Source: Lachnospiraceae bacterium (GTDB lineage: Bacteria; Bacillota; Clostridia; Lachnospirales; Lachnospiraceae). Taken from it: a stretch of DNA of 64,000 nucleotides. The DNA lies in the NCBI GenBank assembly GCA_024682115.1, contig JAIKZO010000065.1, positions 1-64,000 on the forward strand, written 5' to 3'. This document shows positions 1 through 7,929 of this stretch, in pieces. Position numbers and translations under genes: made by a program. Numbering within the stretch: position 1 is the stretch's first letter; each line of letters starts with the position of its first letter. The notes beneath the pieces were generated by a model. That model saw nothing but the letters and a program-made list of their open reading frames with translations. It searched no databases and had not been told where the DNA came from.

Positions 1-387
1 CAGGGCGCAGGCGCAGGACGTAAGTTAGGTGAGATGTCAGGCGTTTCGATCCAGAAGGACGGAAAGATCTACGCTACATACGATAACGGTCAGTCAAGAC
101 TCCTCGGCCAGATAGCTACGGCAGAATTCCCGAACGCTTCAGGCCTTGAGAAGGCAGGAGACAACCTTTATTCCGCAACACAGAACTCAGGTGACTTCGA
201 CGGTATCGGAGTTGATATCACTGCAGGCGGCGGATACATGAACACAGGTGTTCTCGAAATGTCAAACGTTGACCTTTCGGCAGAGTTTACCGAGATGATC
301 ACGACACAGCGTGGATTCCAGGCTAACTCACGTATAATCACAGTTTCGGATACACTCCTCGAGGAACTTACGAACCTTAAGAGATAA
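1..387 (+). CDS. flgE: Flagellar hook protein FlgE, C-terminal part (cut by window edge)
   Basis: The frame is open from base 1, so only the last 128 residues are present. They carry the C-terminal domain shared by hook and rod proteins (FlgE, FlgG, FlgF): a turn with NASGLEKAGDNLY, then the helix with AEFTEMITTQRGFQANSR that packs in the filament core, ending DTLLEELTNLKR. Hook subunits polymerise outside the cell after export by the flagellar type III system. FlbD and motAB downstream match the usual place of flgE in clostridial flagellar operons, which is why I prefer FlgE over FlgG. The N-terminus and start are outside the window. Confidence 0.88.
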   Translation, partial: QGAGAGRKLGEMSGVSIQKDGKIYATYDNGQSRLLGQIATAEFPNASGLEKAGDNLYSATQNSGDFDGIGVDITAGGGYMNTGVLEMSNVDLSAEFTEMITTQRGFQANSRIITVSDTLLEELTNLKR

Positions 388-466
388 GGTAGCACATCAT
401 AAGGATGCAAGGGCTGCGTAGCGGCACTTGAATGAAGAAGATATAATAATCAGGGAAAATATATGG

Positions 467-509
467 AACCGCATGGGAAACAGATCAGATCTGTTTCCCT
501 TAAGCGGTT
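467..509 (+). promoter_or_regulatory. Strong hairpin between flgE and flbD
   Basis: A perfect 12-bp inverted repeat (475-486 and 488-499, GGGAAACAGATC and its complement) has a one-base centre. An outer 6-bp pair (AACCGC 467-472, GCGGTT 504-509) extends it across a small internal loop. Four T residues follow (508-511), so it resembles a weak terminator or attenuator. It lies in the 175-base gap between flgE and flbD, the longest gap in the first part of the cluster. It could lower transcription into motAB or protect an RNA end. Function is inferred. Confidence 0.6.
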
Positions 510-562
510 TTATACGAACGGATACCGGACCTTCGGGAATATCCGGACCGGATGGGGGGGAT

Positions 563-748
563 ATGATCGAATTGACTAAATTGTCGGGACAAAAGATACT
601 TGTTAACCCCGATCTCATAGAGATCGTGGAAGAGACACCAGATACTGTGGTTGCTTTCACGACGGGGCGCAAGATAATAGTAAAAGAAAGTAGACAAGAT
701 ATAAAAAATCTTGTAAAATCGTATAGAAAGGATGTCTTTGTCCGCTAA
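563..748 (+). CDS. flbD: Flagellar FlbD family protein
   Basis: A small protein of 61 residues beginning MIELTKLSGQKILVNPDLIE, the typical start of the FlbD family of Firmicutes and spirochaetes. The family sits between hook and motor genes. Its biochemical role is not well established, and it is unrelated to the Caulobacter FlbD regulator. The frame is open from base 428, but the ATG at 563 fits family length and follows a G-rich stretch (GATGGGGGGG) usable as a ribosome site. motA starts 24 bases after the stop. No membrane segment is seen. Confidence 0.85.
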   Translation: MIELTKLSGQKILVNPDLIEIVEETPDTVVAFTTGRKIIVKESRQDIKNLVKSYRKDVFVR

Positions 749-772
749 CAGCAAAGGCAGGAGTAAGTCAAA

Positions 773-1567
773 GTGGATTTAGCCTCGCTTATCGGTTTTA
801 TTATGTGTCTGGGGATGCTCATCTTCGGAATAGCATCCAATGCGGGCATTCAGAACATAAACAGATATATTGATGTGCCATCGGTAATCATAACATTTGG
901 TGGTGCTTTTTTTGCTGTCATGGTGATGAACACGATGTCCGGTTACGTAAAAGGACTGAAGAGTATCACCCTTATATTCAAGTCGCCTACGCTTGACATC
1001 AAGTCGATGATCCAAAAGATAATCGATCTTTCCAACGTTGCGAGAAAAGAAGGACTTCTTGCTTTGGAAGAAGCGGCCGGCGAACTTGATGATGCGTTCA
1101 TGAAAAAAGGTATCCTTCTTATCGTCGACGGTACCGATCCGGATCTTGTAAGAGGCATCATGGAAACGGAGCTTTACGCTACCGAAGACAGACATAAATC
1201 AACCATTCAGTTCTGGGACGATCTCGGAGCCATGGGTCCTGCCTGGGGTATGATCGGTACTCTGGTCGGACTCGTTAACATGCTTTACAACATGGATGAT
1301 GCTTCGGCTATCGGTCCTGCCATGGCGGTTGCCCTTATCACTACTTTGTACGGATCTTTGCTCGCAAACTGGATATGTGCTCCCACCGCCGGTAAACTCA
1401 AACTCAATAACGCTAACGAAATGGCAATGAAAACGATCATGATAGAGGGTCTGCTTTCAATTCAGGCAGGTGAAAACCCCAGAGTCATAGAAGAAAAACT
1501 TAAATCATTCTTAGCTCCTGCGGACAGAACGGCTTCTTCGGATGAAGGAGGTGGAGAGGATGGCTAA
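773..1567 (+). CDS. motA: Flagellar motor stator protein MotA
   Basis: 264 residues with a GTG start preceded by an AGGAG site. Two membrane helices lie near the N-terminus (about residues 4-23 and 36-55). A long cytoplasmic loop follows, where MotA contacts the rotor, then two more helices (about 150-175 and 182-207). The stretch containing WGMIGTLVGLVNML is the conserved MotA/TolQ/ExbB core. With MotB it forms the proton- or sodium-driven stator that turns the flagellum. Its stop overlaps the start of motB by 8 bases, consistent with coupled translation. Confidence 0.95.
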   Translation: MDLASLIGFIMCLGMLIFGIASNAGIQNINRYIDVPSVIITFGGAFFAVMVMNTMSGYVKGLKSITLIFKSPTLDIKSMIQKIIDLSNVARKEGLLALEEAAGELDDAFMKKGILLIVDGTDPDLVRGIMETELYATEDRHKSTIQFWDDLGAMGPAWGMIGTLVGLVNMLYNMDDASAIGPAMAVALITTLYGSLLANWICAPTAGKLKLNNANEMAMKTIMIEGLLSIQAGENPRVIEEKLKSFLAPADRTASSDEGGGEDG

Positions 1568-2369
1568 GAAACGCCAGGAGGATCCCCCGAAAGGTTCGCC
1601 GGCATGGATGGCGACTTTCTCGGATCTGATGAACCTCCTTTTGTGTTTCTTCGTGCTCCTGTTTTCAATGTCCACGATAGATGCACAGAAGTTTGAATTA
1701 TTGGCTGCAAGTTTCAACCAGACCTTCAGCATCTTCGATGCCGGAGCTACCGCGATCGGTGACGGTGTACTTGTCAGTAACGGTGTCAGCCAGCTCAACG
1801 AACTGGACGACTACATAAATTCCACCGGACGGGATAACGAGGGAGATACGATACCCGAGGATCTCGAGACGGCGGTTGAAAAAGTGGATGAAGCCAAACT
1901 CGAGGAATCCGAGGAACTGGCTGAGCTTATCGAGGAATCGCTGAAGGAAGCGAATCTCGATAAGGAAATAGATATAGAATTTACATCGCAGTATGTTCAG
2001 CTTACGCTGAACGGAGCGCTTTTGTTTGATTCGGGTTCCGTTGAATTAAGGAACGAATCGCTTCCGATGCTTTCACAGATAGGAAAGATACTTGAACGTT
2101 ATGCCAAGTCGACCATAGAGATCGAAGGACACACGGACAATGTTCCGATGCGCGGCAGCGGTAAGTATTCGAACAATGATGAACTCAGCGCCGGACGTGC
2201 GTTATCCGTGTTCTATTATCTCGAGCAGAACACATCGCTCGATATGAGCTACGTTAAGCATGCCGGACGCGGTGAATATGTTCCGATAGCTGACAACTCA
2301 ACGCCTGAAGGAAGACAGATGAACAGGCGCGTAGAGATCAAGATATATAATTCCCTCAGCGGGTATTAA
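1560..2369 (+). CDS. motB: Flagellar motor stator protein MotB
   Basis: 269 residues. The start at 1560 is chosen because it follows GGAGGTGGAGAGG and gives the usual short cytoplasmic N-terminus. The single helix begins ATFSDLMNLLLCFF, and Asp22 in it is the expected ion-carrying residue. After an acidic linker (about residues 85-140) comes an OmpA-like peptidoglycan-binding domain with EGHTDNVPM and the final NRRVEIKI, which anchors the stator to the wall. The acidic linker is the plug and periplasmic-stalk region in other MotB proteins. Confidence 0.95.
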   Translation: MAKKRQEDPPKGSPAWMATFSDLMNLLLCFFVLLFSMSTIDAQKFELLAASFNQTFSIFDAGATAIGDGVLVSNGVSQLNELDDYINSTGRDNEGDTIPEDLETAVEKVDEAKLEESEELAELIEESLKEANLDKEIDIEFTSQYVQLTLNGALLFDSGSVELRNESLPMLSQIGKILERYAKSTIEIEGHTDNVPMRGSGKYSNNDELSAGRALSVFYYLEQNTSLDMSYVKHAGRGEYVPIADNSTPEGRQMNRRVEIKIYNSLSGY

Positions 2370-2381
2370 GGAAGGCTTACC

Positions 2382-2918
2382 ATGAAAAAGAATTTCGTAT
2401 CGATCGCCATCCTGGCACTGCTCATTGTGAACATAGCCCTTACGGCGATAATGATGTTCAGTGTCATGAGCACCAACAAGAAAACGGCATCGCTGATCAA
2501 CGATATAGCGACCGCGATAAACCTGGAGCTTGTCGACGGGACCGCAACGGCCGAAGAAGAGGTTTCAACTGTCAGCATGGCGGATATAGAGTTATACACC
2601 ATCGCCGACATGACAATTCCGTTAAAAGCCGGGGTCAATGCCGACGGTACGGCAGACACCAAAGACCATTTCGCCCTGCTTTCCGTATCCCTTTCGATGA
2701 ACAAGACGAACGAGGATTATGAAACATACGGCGCGGATGTCTCTACCAAGGAAGACCTGATAAAGGGTGTGATAAACGAAGTTGTTTCGCAGTATACGGT
2801 TGCGGACGCCAAGAACAACTCGGCTGTTATCTGTGATGAGATACTTAAGAAGATCCAGGGTCTTTACAATTCGGATTTCATCTTTGACGTTAAATTCAGC
2901 AGCGCCCTTTTCCAGTGA
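2382..2918 (+). CDS. fliL: Flagellar basal-body-associated protein FliL
   Basis: 178 residues: one N-terminal helix (about 5-28) followed by an extracytoplasmic domain, the FliL layout. FliL surrounds or supports the MotAB stator in several bacteria. The C-terminal part (KEDLIKGVINEVVSQYT and nearby) fits the family, although sequence conservation in FliL is low, so position between motB and fliM is part of the evidence. The ATG follows a GGAAGG site. A 78-base gap separates it from fliM, with no clear promoter. Confidence 0.85.
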   Translation: MKKNFVSIAILALLIVNIALTAIMMFSVMSTNKKTASLINDIATAINLELVDGTATAEEEVSTVSMADIELYTIADMTIPLKAGVNADGTADTKDHFALLSVSLSMNKTNEDYETYGADVSTKEDLIKGVINEVVSQYTVADAKNNSAVICDEILKKIQGLYNSDFIFDVKFSSALFQ

Positions 2919-2996
2919 TCGGATAAAGCGGCCATACGAAACTCTTTGACAGCGAAAGAGTAAACGAAGATCTCTCGAAAAGGGAGGTGAGAATTC

Positions 2997-3977
2997 GTGG
3001 GCGAGGTACTGTCCCAAAGTGAAATAGACAATTTGCTGGCTGCGCTGACCACCGGTGAATTGGATGTTAACGAAATGCAGGAAACTTCGGATAAACAGGT
3101 CAAGGACTATGACTTCAAGCGACCTGCGAAGTTCTCAAAAGAGCATTTACGTACACTTGAAATTATATATGAGCATTACGGCAGACTGATCTCCACGAAC
3201 CTGCCTTTGTACCTCAGAAAATCGGTACAGACGACAGTGGCATCATCGGAAACGGTCACGTTCTCGGAGTTTTCGAACGCACTGTCAAACCCGGTCATTT
3301 TGGGAATAATTGACTTTAAACCCTTAAATGGTAATATTATTGTAGAACTTTCTCCCAACCTGGGGTTTGCGATGATAGACAGGATGCTTGGAGGCGCCGG
3401 AGTCCCGCTTGAGAAGAACAGGGATTTTTCGGAGATAGAGATGACTATAGTGACCAAGCTGATGATCATCTGTATGCAGCTGATGAAGGAACCGTGGAAG
3501 AACGTACTTGATATCAATCCGATCATGGAACGTATCGAGACCAACGCACAGTTCGCACAGGTCATAGCTCCCTCTGACATGATCGCAATCGTCACGATGA
3601 ACATCAGGATAGGCGAGACCGAAGGATTTATGAATATCTGCCTTCCTTACTTTACATTAGAGGAAGTTATGGATAAACTTAATACCAAGTACTGGTTCTC
3701 TACCATGCAGAAGGAAGATGCTTCCGATTACCATGAACACATCGAATCGCTTATCAAGAGGGTTGATGTTCCGGTAAGAGCGGTACTGGGTAAATCAGTC
3801 GTATCTGTCAACGAATTCCTGGGATTACAGGTCGGAGACGTAATAAGACTCGATTCGGCTGTTGAGTCCGAAATGGACATCTTTGTCGGAAACATAAAGA
3901 AATTCACGGCTCTGCCGGGTTCTAGCAAAGATAAATACGCCGTCAGGATCACGACGGTAAGAAGAGAGGGGGAGTAA
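2997..3977 (+). CDS. fliM: Flagellar motor switch protein FliM
   Basis: 326 residues with a GTG start after GGGAGGTGAG. The N-terminus has LSQSEIDNLL, the peptide that binds phosphorylated CheY. It is followed by the CheC-like middle domain (about 45-225), which includes GGAGVPLEKNRDFSEIE, and a C-terminal SpoA/FliN-like domain (from about 240). FliM links the CheY signal to the C ring that sets rotation direction. It is followed after 3 bases by fliY, whose product shares the same N-terminal peptide. Confidence 0.96.
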   Translation: MGEVLSQSEIDNLLAALTTGELDVNEMQETSDKQVKDYDFKRPAKFSKEHLRTLEIIYEHYGRLISTNLPLYLRKSVQTTVASSETVTFSEFSNALSNPVILGIIDFKPLNGNIIVELSPNLGFAMIDRMLGGAGVPLEKNRDFSEIEMTIVTKLMIICMQLMKEPWKNVLDINPIMERIETNAQFAQVIAPSDMIAIVTMNIRIGETEGFMNICLPYFTLEEVMDKLNTKYWFSTMQKEDASDYHEHIESLIKRVDVPVRAVLGKSVVSVNEFLGLQVGDVIRLDSAVESEMDIFVGNIKKFTALPGSSKDKYAVRITTVRREGE

Positions 3978-3980
3978 CGC

Positions 3981-5225
3981 GTGGACGGCGGAATGTTATC
4001 ACAAGATGAAATAAATGCATTACTTTCCGGAATGGATATATCGGGAGGAGACGCAGCTCCCGAGGACGGATCTCCCGGCGCCGAAGGTGCCGCAGATACC
4101 GGAGCCGATGCAGCCCCCGCGGGTGATGCTTCATCGGGAGAGATAGATGAATCGCTTCTCTCAATGGAGGAGAGGGATGCGGTAGGTGAGATAGCCAACA
4201 TAAGCATGGGTTCTTCGGCTACCACACTTTACTCGCTTGTTAACCGAAAGGTTGACATCACCACACCGACGGTTGAGCTTTGTACCTGGGCTAATGTAAT
4301 ACAGGATTACCAGCGGCCCTGCGTTTTCATTCAGATTAAATATACGGTCGGACTTGACGGTTCCAACATAATGGTATTGAAGGAACATGACGTTAAGGTC
4401 ATCACCGACCTGATGATGGGCGGAGACGGTACCAACACCGACGGAGAACTCGGAGACCTGCACCTGAGTGCGATATCCGAAGCCATGAACCAGATGATGG
4501 GTTCGGCTGCAACATCACTCTCCACGATGCTTGGTAAGATGATAGATATCTCTCCTCCGGAGGCCTCACTCGTGGACCTCACGGAAAAGATGGATGCAGC
4601 ATCTGTCGCACCGTTCCTTGCGGGAACATTCGCAAAAGTATCCTTTAGGATGCAGATAGACGAACTGGTTGACTCGACTATCATCCAGTTGTATCCTCTG
4701 GATTTTGCAAAAGAACTGTATGCGACATTTGCCGGAGGCGGAGCTTCCGAACCGGAACCCGCACCGGAGCCGGCACCGGCTCCCGCACCCGGAGCAGCAC
4801 CTTCACCGGAACCTTATGTTCCACCGCAGGCACCTCCTCCGATGCAGCAGGCTCCACAGATGGGTTACCCCCAGATGGCTCCTCAGATGGGCTATCCGCC
4901 TATGGGATACCCGCAGATGCCTCAGCCGAACATGAATATACAACCGGCGCAGTTCCAAAGCTTCCCGGTGGATTATTCACAGGTTCCCGGGGCAGAAAAC
5001 ATCGGTATTATCAAGGACGTTCCTTTGGAGGTCACCGTTGAACTCGGAAGGACAAAGAAATCAATTTCTGAGATCCTTGATTTTGCACCAGGTACGATCA
5101 TAGAACTTGACAAGATCGCCGGTGAGCCTATAGATGTACTGGTAAACGGAAAGTTCGTTGCCAAGGGCGAAGTAGTTGTAATTGAAGAAAGTTTCGGTAT
5201 TCGTGTTACCGAAATAATTAATTAG
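3981..5225 (+). CDS. fliY: Flagellar motor switch protein FliY (CheC-like plus FliN domains)
   Basis: 414 residues, GTG start. There are three parts. The N-terminal peptide LSQDEINALLSG matches the FliM CheY-P-binding motif. A CheC-type domain (about 50-250) includes ERDAVGEIANISMGSSATT and a second half with LHLSAISEAMNQMMG, both in the S/D-x3-E-x2-N phosphatase pattern or close to it. After a linker rich in Pro, Met, Gln and Tyr (about 255-330) comes a C-terminal FliN/SpoA domain (about 340-414). FliY replaces FliN in many Firmicutes and also removes phosphate from CheY-P. The linker is unusually long. Confidence 0.94.
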   Translation: MDGGMLSQDEINALLSGMDISGGDAAPEDGSPGAEGAADTGADAAPAGDASSGEIDESLLSMEERDAVGEIANISMGSSATTLYSLVNRKVDITTPTVELCTWANVIQDYQRPCVFIQIKYTVGLDGSNIMVLKEHDVKVITDLMMGGDGTNTDGELGDLHLSAISEAMNQMMGSAATSLSTMLGKMIDISPPEASLVDLTEKMDAASVAPFLAGTFAKVSFRMQIDELVDSTIIQLYPLDFAKELYATFAGGGASEPEPAPEPAPAPAPGAAPSPEPYVPPQAPPPMQQAPQMGYPQMAPQMGYPPMGYPQMPQPNMNIQPAQFQSFPVDYSQVPGAENIGIIKDVPLEVTVELGRTKKSISEILDFAPGTIIELDKIAGEPIDVLVNGKFVAKGEVVVIEESFGIRVTEIIN

Positions 5226-5241
5226 AAACAGGAGAATAAAA

Positions 5242-5604
5242 ATGGCAAAGAATATTTTAATTGTTGACGATGCGGCATTTATGCGAATGATGATCAAGGA
5301 TATCCTCAGCAAGAACGGATATAACGTTGTCGGTGAAGCCGAGAACGGAGCAAAAGCATTCGATAAGTACAACGAGTTACATCCCGACCTTGTCCTTATG
5401 GACATTACAATGCCTGAGATGGACGGAATCGCAGCTCTTAAAAAGATCAAAGGCAGCGATCCCAATGCGCTCATCATCATGTGTTCAGCCATGGGGCAGC
5501 AGGCTATGGTCATCGAAGCCATCCAGTCCGGTGCGAAGGATTTCATAGTTAAGCCTTTCCAGGCTGACCGTGTATTAGAGGCAGTCAAAAAGGTAGTCGG
5601 CTGA
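5242..5604 (+). CDS. cheY: Chemotaxis response regulator CheY
   Basis: A single receiver domain of 120 residues. Visible active-site residues are the acidic pair Asp9-Asp10, the phosphate-accepting Asp54 (LVLMDITMP), Ser82 (MCSAMG) and Lys104 (IVKPF). No output domain is attached, as expected for CheY. Phosphorylated by CheA, it would bind the N-terminal peptides of FliM and FliY, encoded just upstream, and be reset by FliY and CheC. The stop overlaps the start of fliO (TGATG). Confidence 0.96.
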   Translation: MAKNILIVDDAAFMRMMIKDILSKNGYNVVGEAENGAKAFDKYNELHPDLVLMDITMPEMDGIAALKKIKGSDPNALIIMCSAMGQQAMVIEAIQSGAKDFIVKPFQADRVLEAVKKVVG

Positions 5605-5990
5605 TGCTTCTTTCTGCATTTAATAAGACAGACAGTGTCGTGCAGTTTCTGACTCTGCTCGTTATCTTTGTTTTCATCATCTGTATCACCTACTTTACGG
5701 TCAGGTGGATGTCAAAGATAGGACAGGGTCAGTCGAAGTACTCAAACATCGAGATCATTGAAACCAGGAGGATCACTAACAACAAGTACCTCCAGATCAT
5801 TAAAGTCGGAGATAAATACCTCCTTATCAGTGTGGGAAAGGATGAGATCCACCTGATAAGCGAGCTCAACGAAGATTCTCTCACGATAAAGGAAAACGGA
5901 TCTTCGGATACCGGTATGAGTTTTTCCGCCATGCTCGATAAAGCGAAAAACCTCACCCAAAAGAACCTAAACGATAAAGATAAGGAATGA
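5604..5990 (+). CDS. fliO: Flagellar biosynthesis protein FliO
   Basis: 128 residues: one helix near the N-terminus (about 14-35, LTLLVIFVFIICITYF) and a cytoplasmic domain with RRITNNKYLQIIKVGDKYLLISVG, typical of FliO/FliZ-like assembly factors. FliO helps assemble the FliP ring of the export gate. Its place between cheY and fliP, with a 1-base overlap of the cheY stop, supports the call. FliO sequences are weakly conserved, so context carries weight. Confidence 0.85.
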   Translation: MLLSAFNKTDSVVQFLTLLVIFVFIICITYFTVRWMSKIGQGQSKYSNIEIIETRRITNNKYLQIIKVGDKYLLISVGKDEIHLISELNEDSLTIKENGSSDTGMSFSAMLDKAKNLTQKNLNDKDKE

Positions 5991-6003
5991 AGTTAGGTTT
6001 AAG

Positions 6004-6861
6004 ATGAAAAAGATATCTGTGATAATATGCCTGCTGGTAACGGTGGGCATGTTGTGTATATTGCCTTCGATTCCCGTTCACGCTCAGAATGTTACGGGCA
6101 TCGGTGACGGACTTACCGGAGAAACGACTACCTCGACGGTCATCCGTGAACCGGGCACGTCATCCTCGCAGGATGAGCTCGGCGAACTGAATATAGCCAA
6201 CAGTCTGATCATCACCCAGAGGGGTGATAACGGCAGCATAAACGGGACCTTGAGGATCCTTATCACACTGACCCTTATAGGGCTGGCGCCTATCTTGCTC
6301 GTTATGCTGACCAGCTTTACGAGGATCATAATCGTTCTCCATTTTACGCGTGCTGCATTAAGTACCCAAACAGCTCCACCGAACCAGGTGCTGCTTGGGT
6401 TAGCTTTGTTTTTAACCTATTTCATCATGCGCCCCACCTTGGCGCAGATATATACGGAAGCCGTGGTCCCTTTCGATAACGGGACCATTACCCAGGAGGA
6501 ATTTTTTGATACTGCAATACTTCCTCTCAGGGAATTCATGTACGGACAGACACAGACCAAAGATGTAAACATGTTCCTGCAGATAAGCGGAGCCGACTGG
6601 GACGGAACCCTTGAGGGTATTCCCACGGAAGTTCTGATCCCGAGCTTTATCGTGAGCGAACTTCGGACCGCTTTTATCATAGGATTCCTGATATATATAC
6701 CTTTTATTGTAATAGACATGGTAGTGGCCTCATCATTGATGAGTATGGGTATGATGATGCTGCCGCCGACCACGATATCCATGCCGTTCAAGATACTGCT
6801 CTTCGTGCTCGCGGACGGATGGAACCTGATCATCGGAAACCTTGTAAAGACGTTCTACTGA
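6004..6861 (+). CDS. fliP: Flagellar export gate protein FliP
   Basis: 285 residues. A cleavable signal-like segment (residues 1-27, ending VHA) is followed by four hydrophobic stretches. The conserved FliP blocks are LSTQTAPPNQVLLGLALFLT and, at the C-terminus, PFKILLFVLADGWNLI. FliP forms the core of the export channel with FliQ and FliR, encoded next. The ATG is 13 bases after the fliO stop. Nothing unusual was seen. Confidence 0.96.
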   Translation: MKKISVIICLLVTVGMLCILPSIPVHAQNVTGIGDGLTGETTTSTVIREPGTSSSQDELGELNIANSLIITQRGDNGSINGTLRILITLTLIGLAPILLVMLTSFTRIIIVLHFTRAALSTQTAPPNQVLLGLALFLTYFIMRPTLAQIYTEAVVPFDNGTITQEEFFDTAILPLREFMYGQTQTKDVNMFLQISGADWDGTLEGIPTEVLIPSFIVSELRTAFIIGFLIYIPFIVIDMVVASSLMSMGMMMLPPTTISMPFKILLFVLADGWNLIIGNLVKTFY

Positions 6862-6874
6862 AGCGGAGGATCAT

Positions 6875-7144
6875 ATGAATATTGATACAGTCACAGCAAT
6901 AGCTTCCGAGACTCTGTTCATGATAATAAAGACTTCCGCGCCGGTGCTCCTTGTTTCACTGACCGTCGGACTTCTGGTCAGTATATTCCAGACCGTTACG
7001 TCCATACAGGAGCAGACGCTTACGTTTGTTCCCAAGGTACTTGCGATCTTTCTCACGCTGATGGTCATAGGACACTGGATGCTTAACAACATGGCCGGAT
7101 TCATGCAGAGCCTCTGGTCTGATTTTACGGTTTATATTAAATAG
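6875..7144 (+). CDS. fliQ: Flagellar export gate protein FliQ
   Basis: 89 residues with two membrane helices (about 17-38 and 53-75), the standard FliQ hairpin. The central stretch SIFQTVTSIQEQTLTFVPK is the family signature. FliQ packs around the FliPR core of the flagellar type III export gate. It is preceded by GCGGAGGA at good spacing, and fliR begins 5 bases after its stop. Confidence 0.95.
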   Translation: MNIDTVTAIASETLFMIIKTSAPVLLVSLTVGLLVSIFQTVTSIQEQTLTFVPKVLAIFLTLMVIGHWMLNNMAGFMQSLWSDFTVYIK

Positions 7145-7149
7145 CTCAT

Positions 7150-7929
7150 ATGCTTGATTATTCTTTTACCTACGGGGATTTCGAACTGTTCATACTTGTG
7201 CTCGTCCGCGTTACGTCCTTTGCTTTCGTGGCGCCTTTTTTCAGTATGAACAATACTCCCAGACCGGTAAAGATCGGGCTTTCGTTTTTTATTACGGTAC
7301 TGCTTTTTAACGTGATACCGCACGATCCTTTATCCTACGGAACGCTGCTTGAGTATTTCGGGATACTGGTAAGGGAGGTGCTCACGGGACTGCTCATCGG
7401 ACTCGGAGCCAATCTCTGTACGATGATAGTCAATTTTGCCGGACATATCGCGGATATGGAAGTCGGTCTTTCAATGGTATCACTGATGGATCCGGCGACC
7501 AGGAACAATGTCACCATCACCGGAGTTTATTACAACTATATGGTTATGATGATGCTCCTTATTTCCGGAATGCACAGATACCTCATTTCCGCACTTGCGG
7601 AGACCTACACCCTGATCCCGATAAACGGGCAGGTTTTTCATGATAACAAGCTGATCAGTGCGTTCATCGAGTTTATGGGTGAATATATGCTGATAGGATT
7701 CAGGATATGTCTTCCTATATTTGCGGTAATGATCATCCTGAACGCAGTACTTGGAATACTGGCCAAGATATCACCGCAGCTTAACATGTTTGCCGTCGGA
7801 ATACAGATCAAGGTTCTTACGGGGCTCGCGATACTTCTGGTATCGACATCGATGCTTCCCGATGCGGCCGATCTGATATTCAAAGAAATGAAACATATGG
7901 TAGTCACCATGGTTGAGGCTTTGTCTTAA
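7150..7929 (+). CDS. fliR: Flagellar export gate protein FliR
   Basis: 259 residues, strongly hydrophobic with about six membrane helices. Typical elements are the early RVTSFAFVAPFFS, the central REVLTGLLIGLGANL, and a late helix region with AKISPQLNMFAVGIQIK. FliR completes the FliPQR channel. The stop overlaps the first base of the flhB start (TAATG), so the two are probably translationally coupled. Confidence 0.95.
   Translation: MLDYSFTYGDFELFILVLVRVTSFAFVAPFFSMNNTPRPVKIGLSFFITVLLFNVIPHDPLSYGTLLEYFGILVREVLTGLLIGLGANLCTMIVNFAGHIADMEVGLSMVSLMDPATRNNVTITGVYYNYMVMMMLLISGMHRYLISALAETYTLIPINGQVFHDNKLISAFIEFMGEYMLIGFRICLPIFAVMIILNAVLGILAKISPQLNMFAVGIQIKVLTGLAILLVSTSMLPDAADLIFKEMKHMVVTMVEALS

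Noticed and set aside
428-447. TTGAAT and TATAAT before flbD as a promoter
   Set aside because: The boxes are only 8 bases apart; no -35 is found at 16-18 bp from the TATAAT.
4669-4935. Open frame of 88 codons on + inside fliY
   Set aside because: It is another frame of the Pro-rich linker of FliY, rich in Arg and His as expected for a shadow frame.
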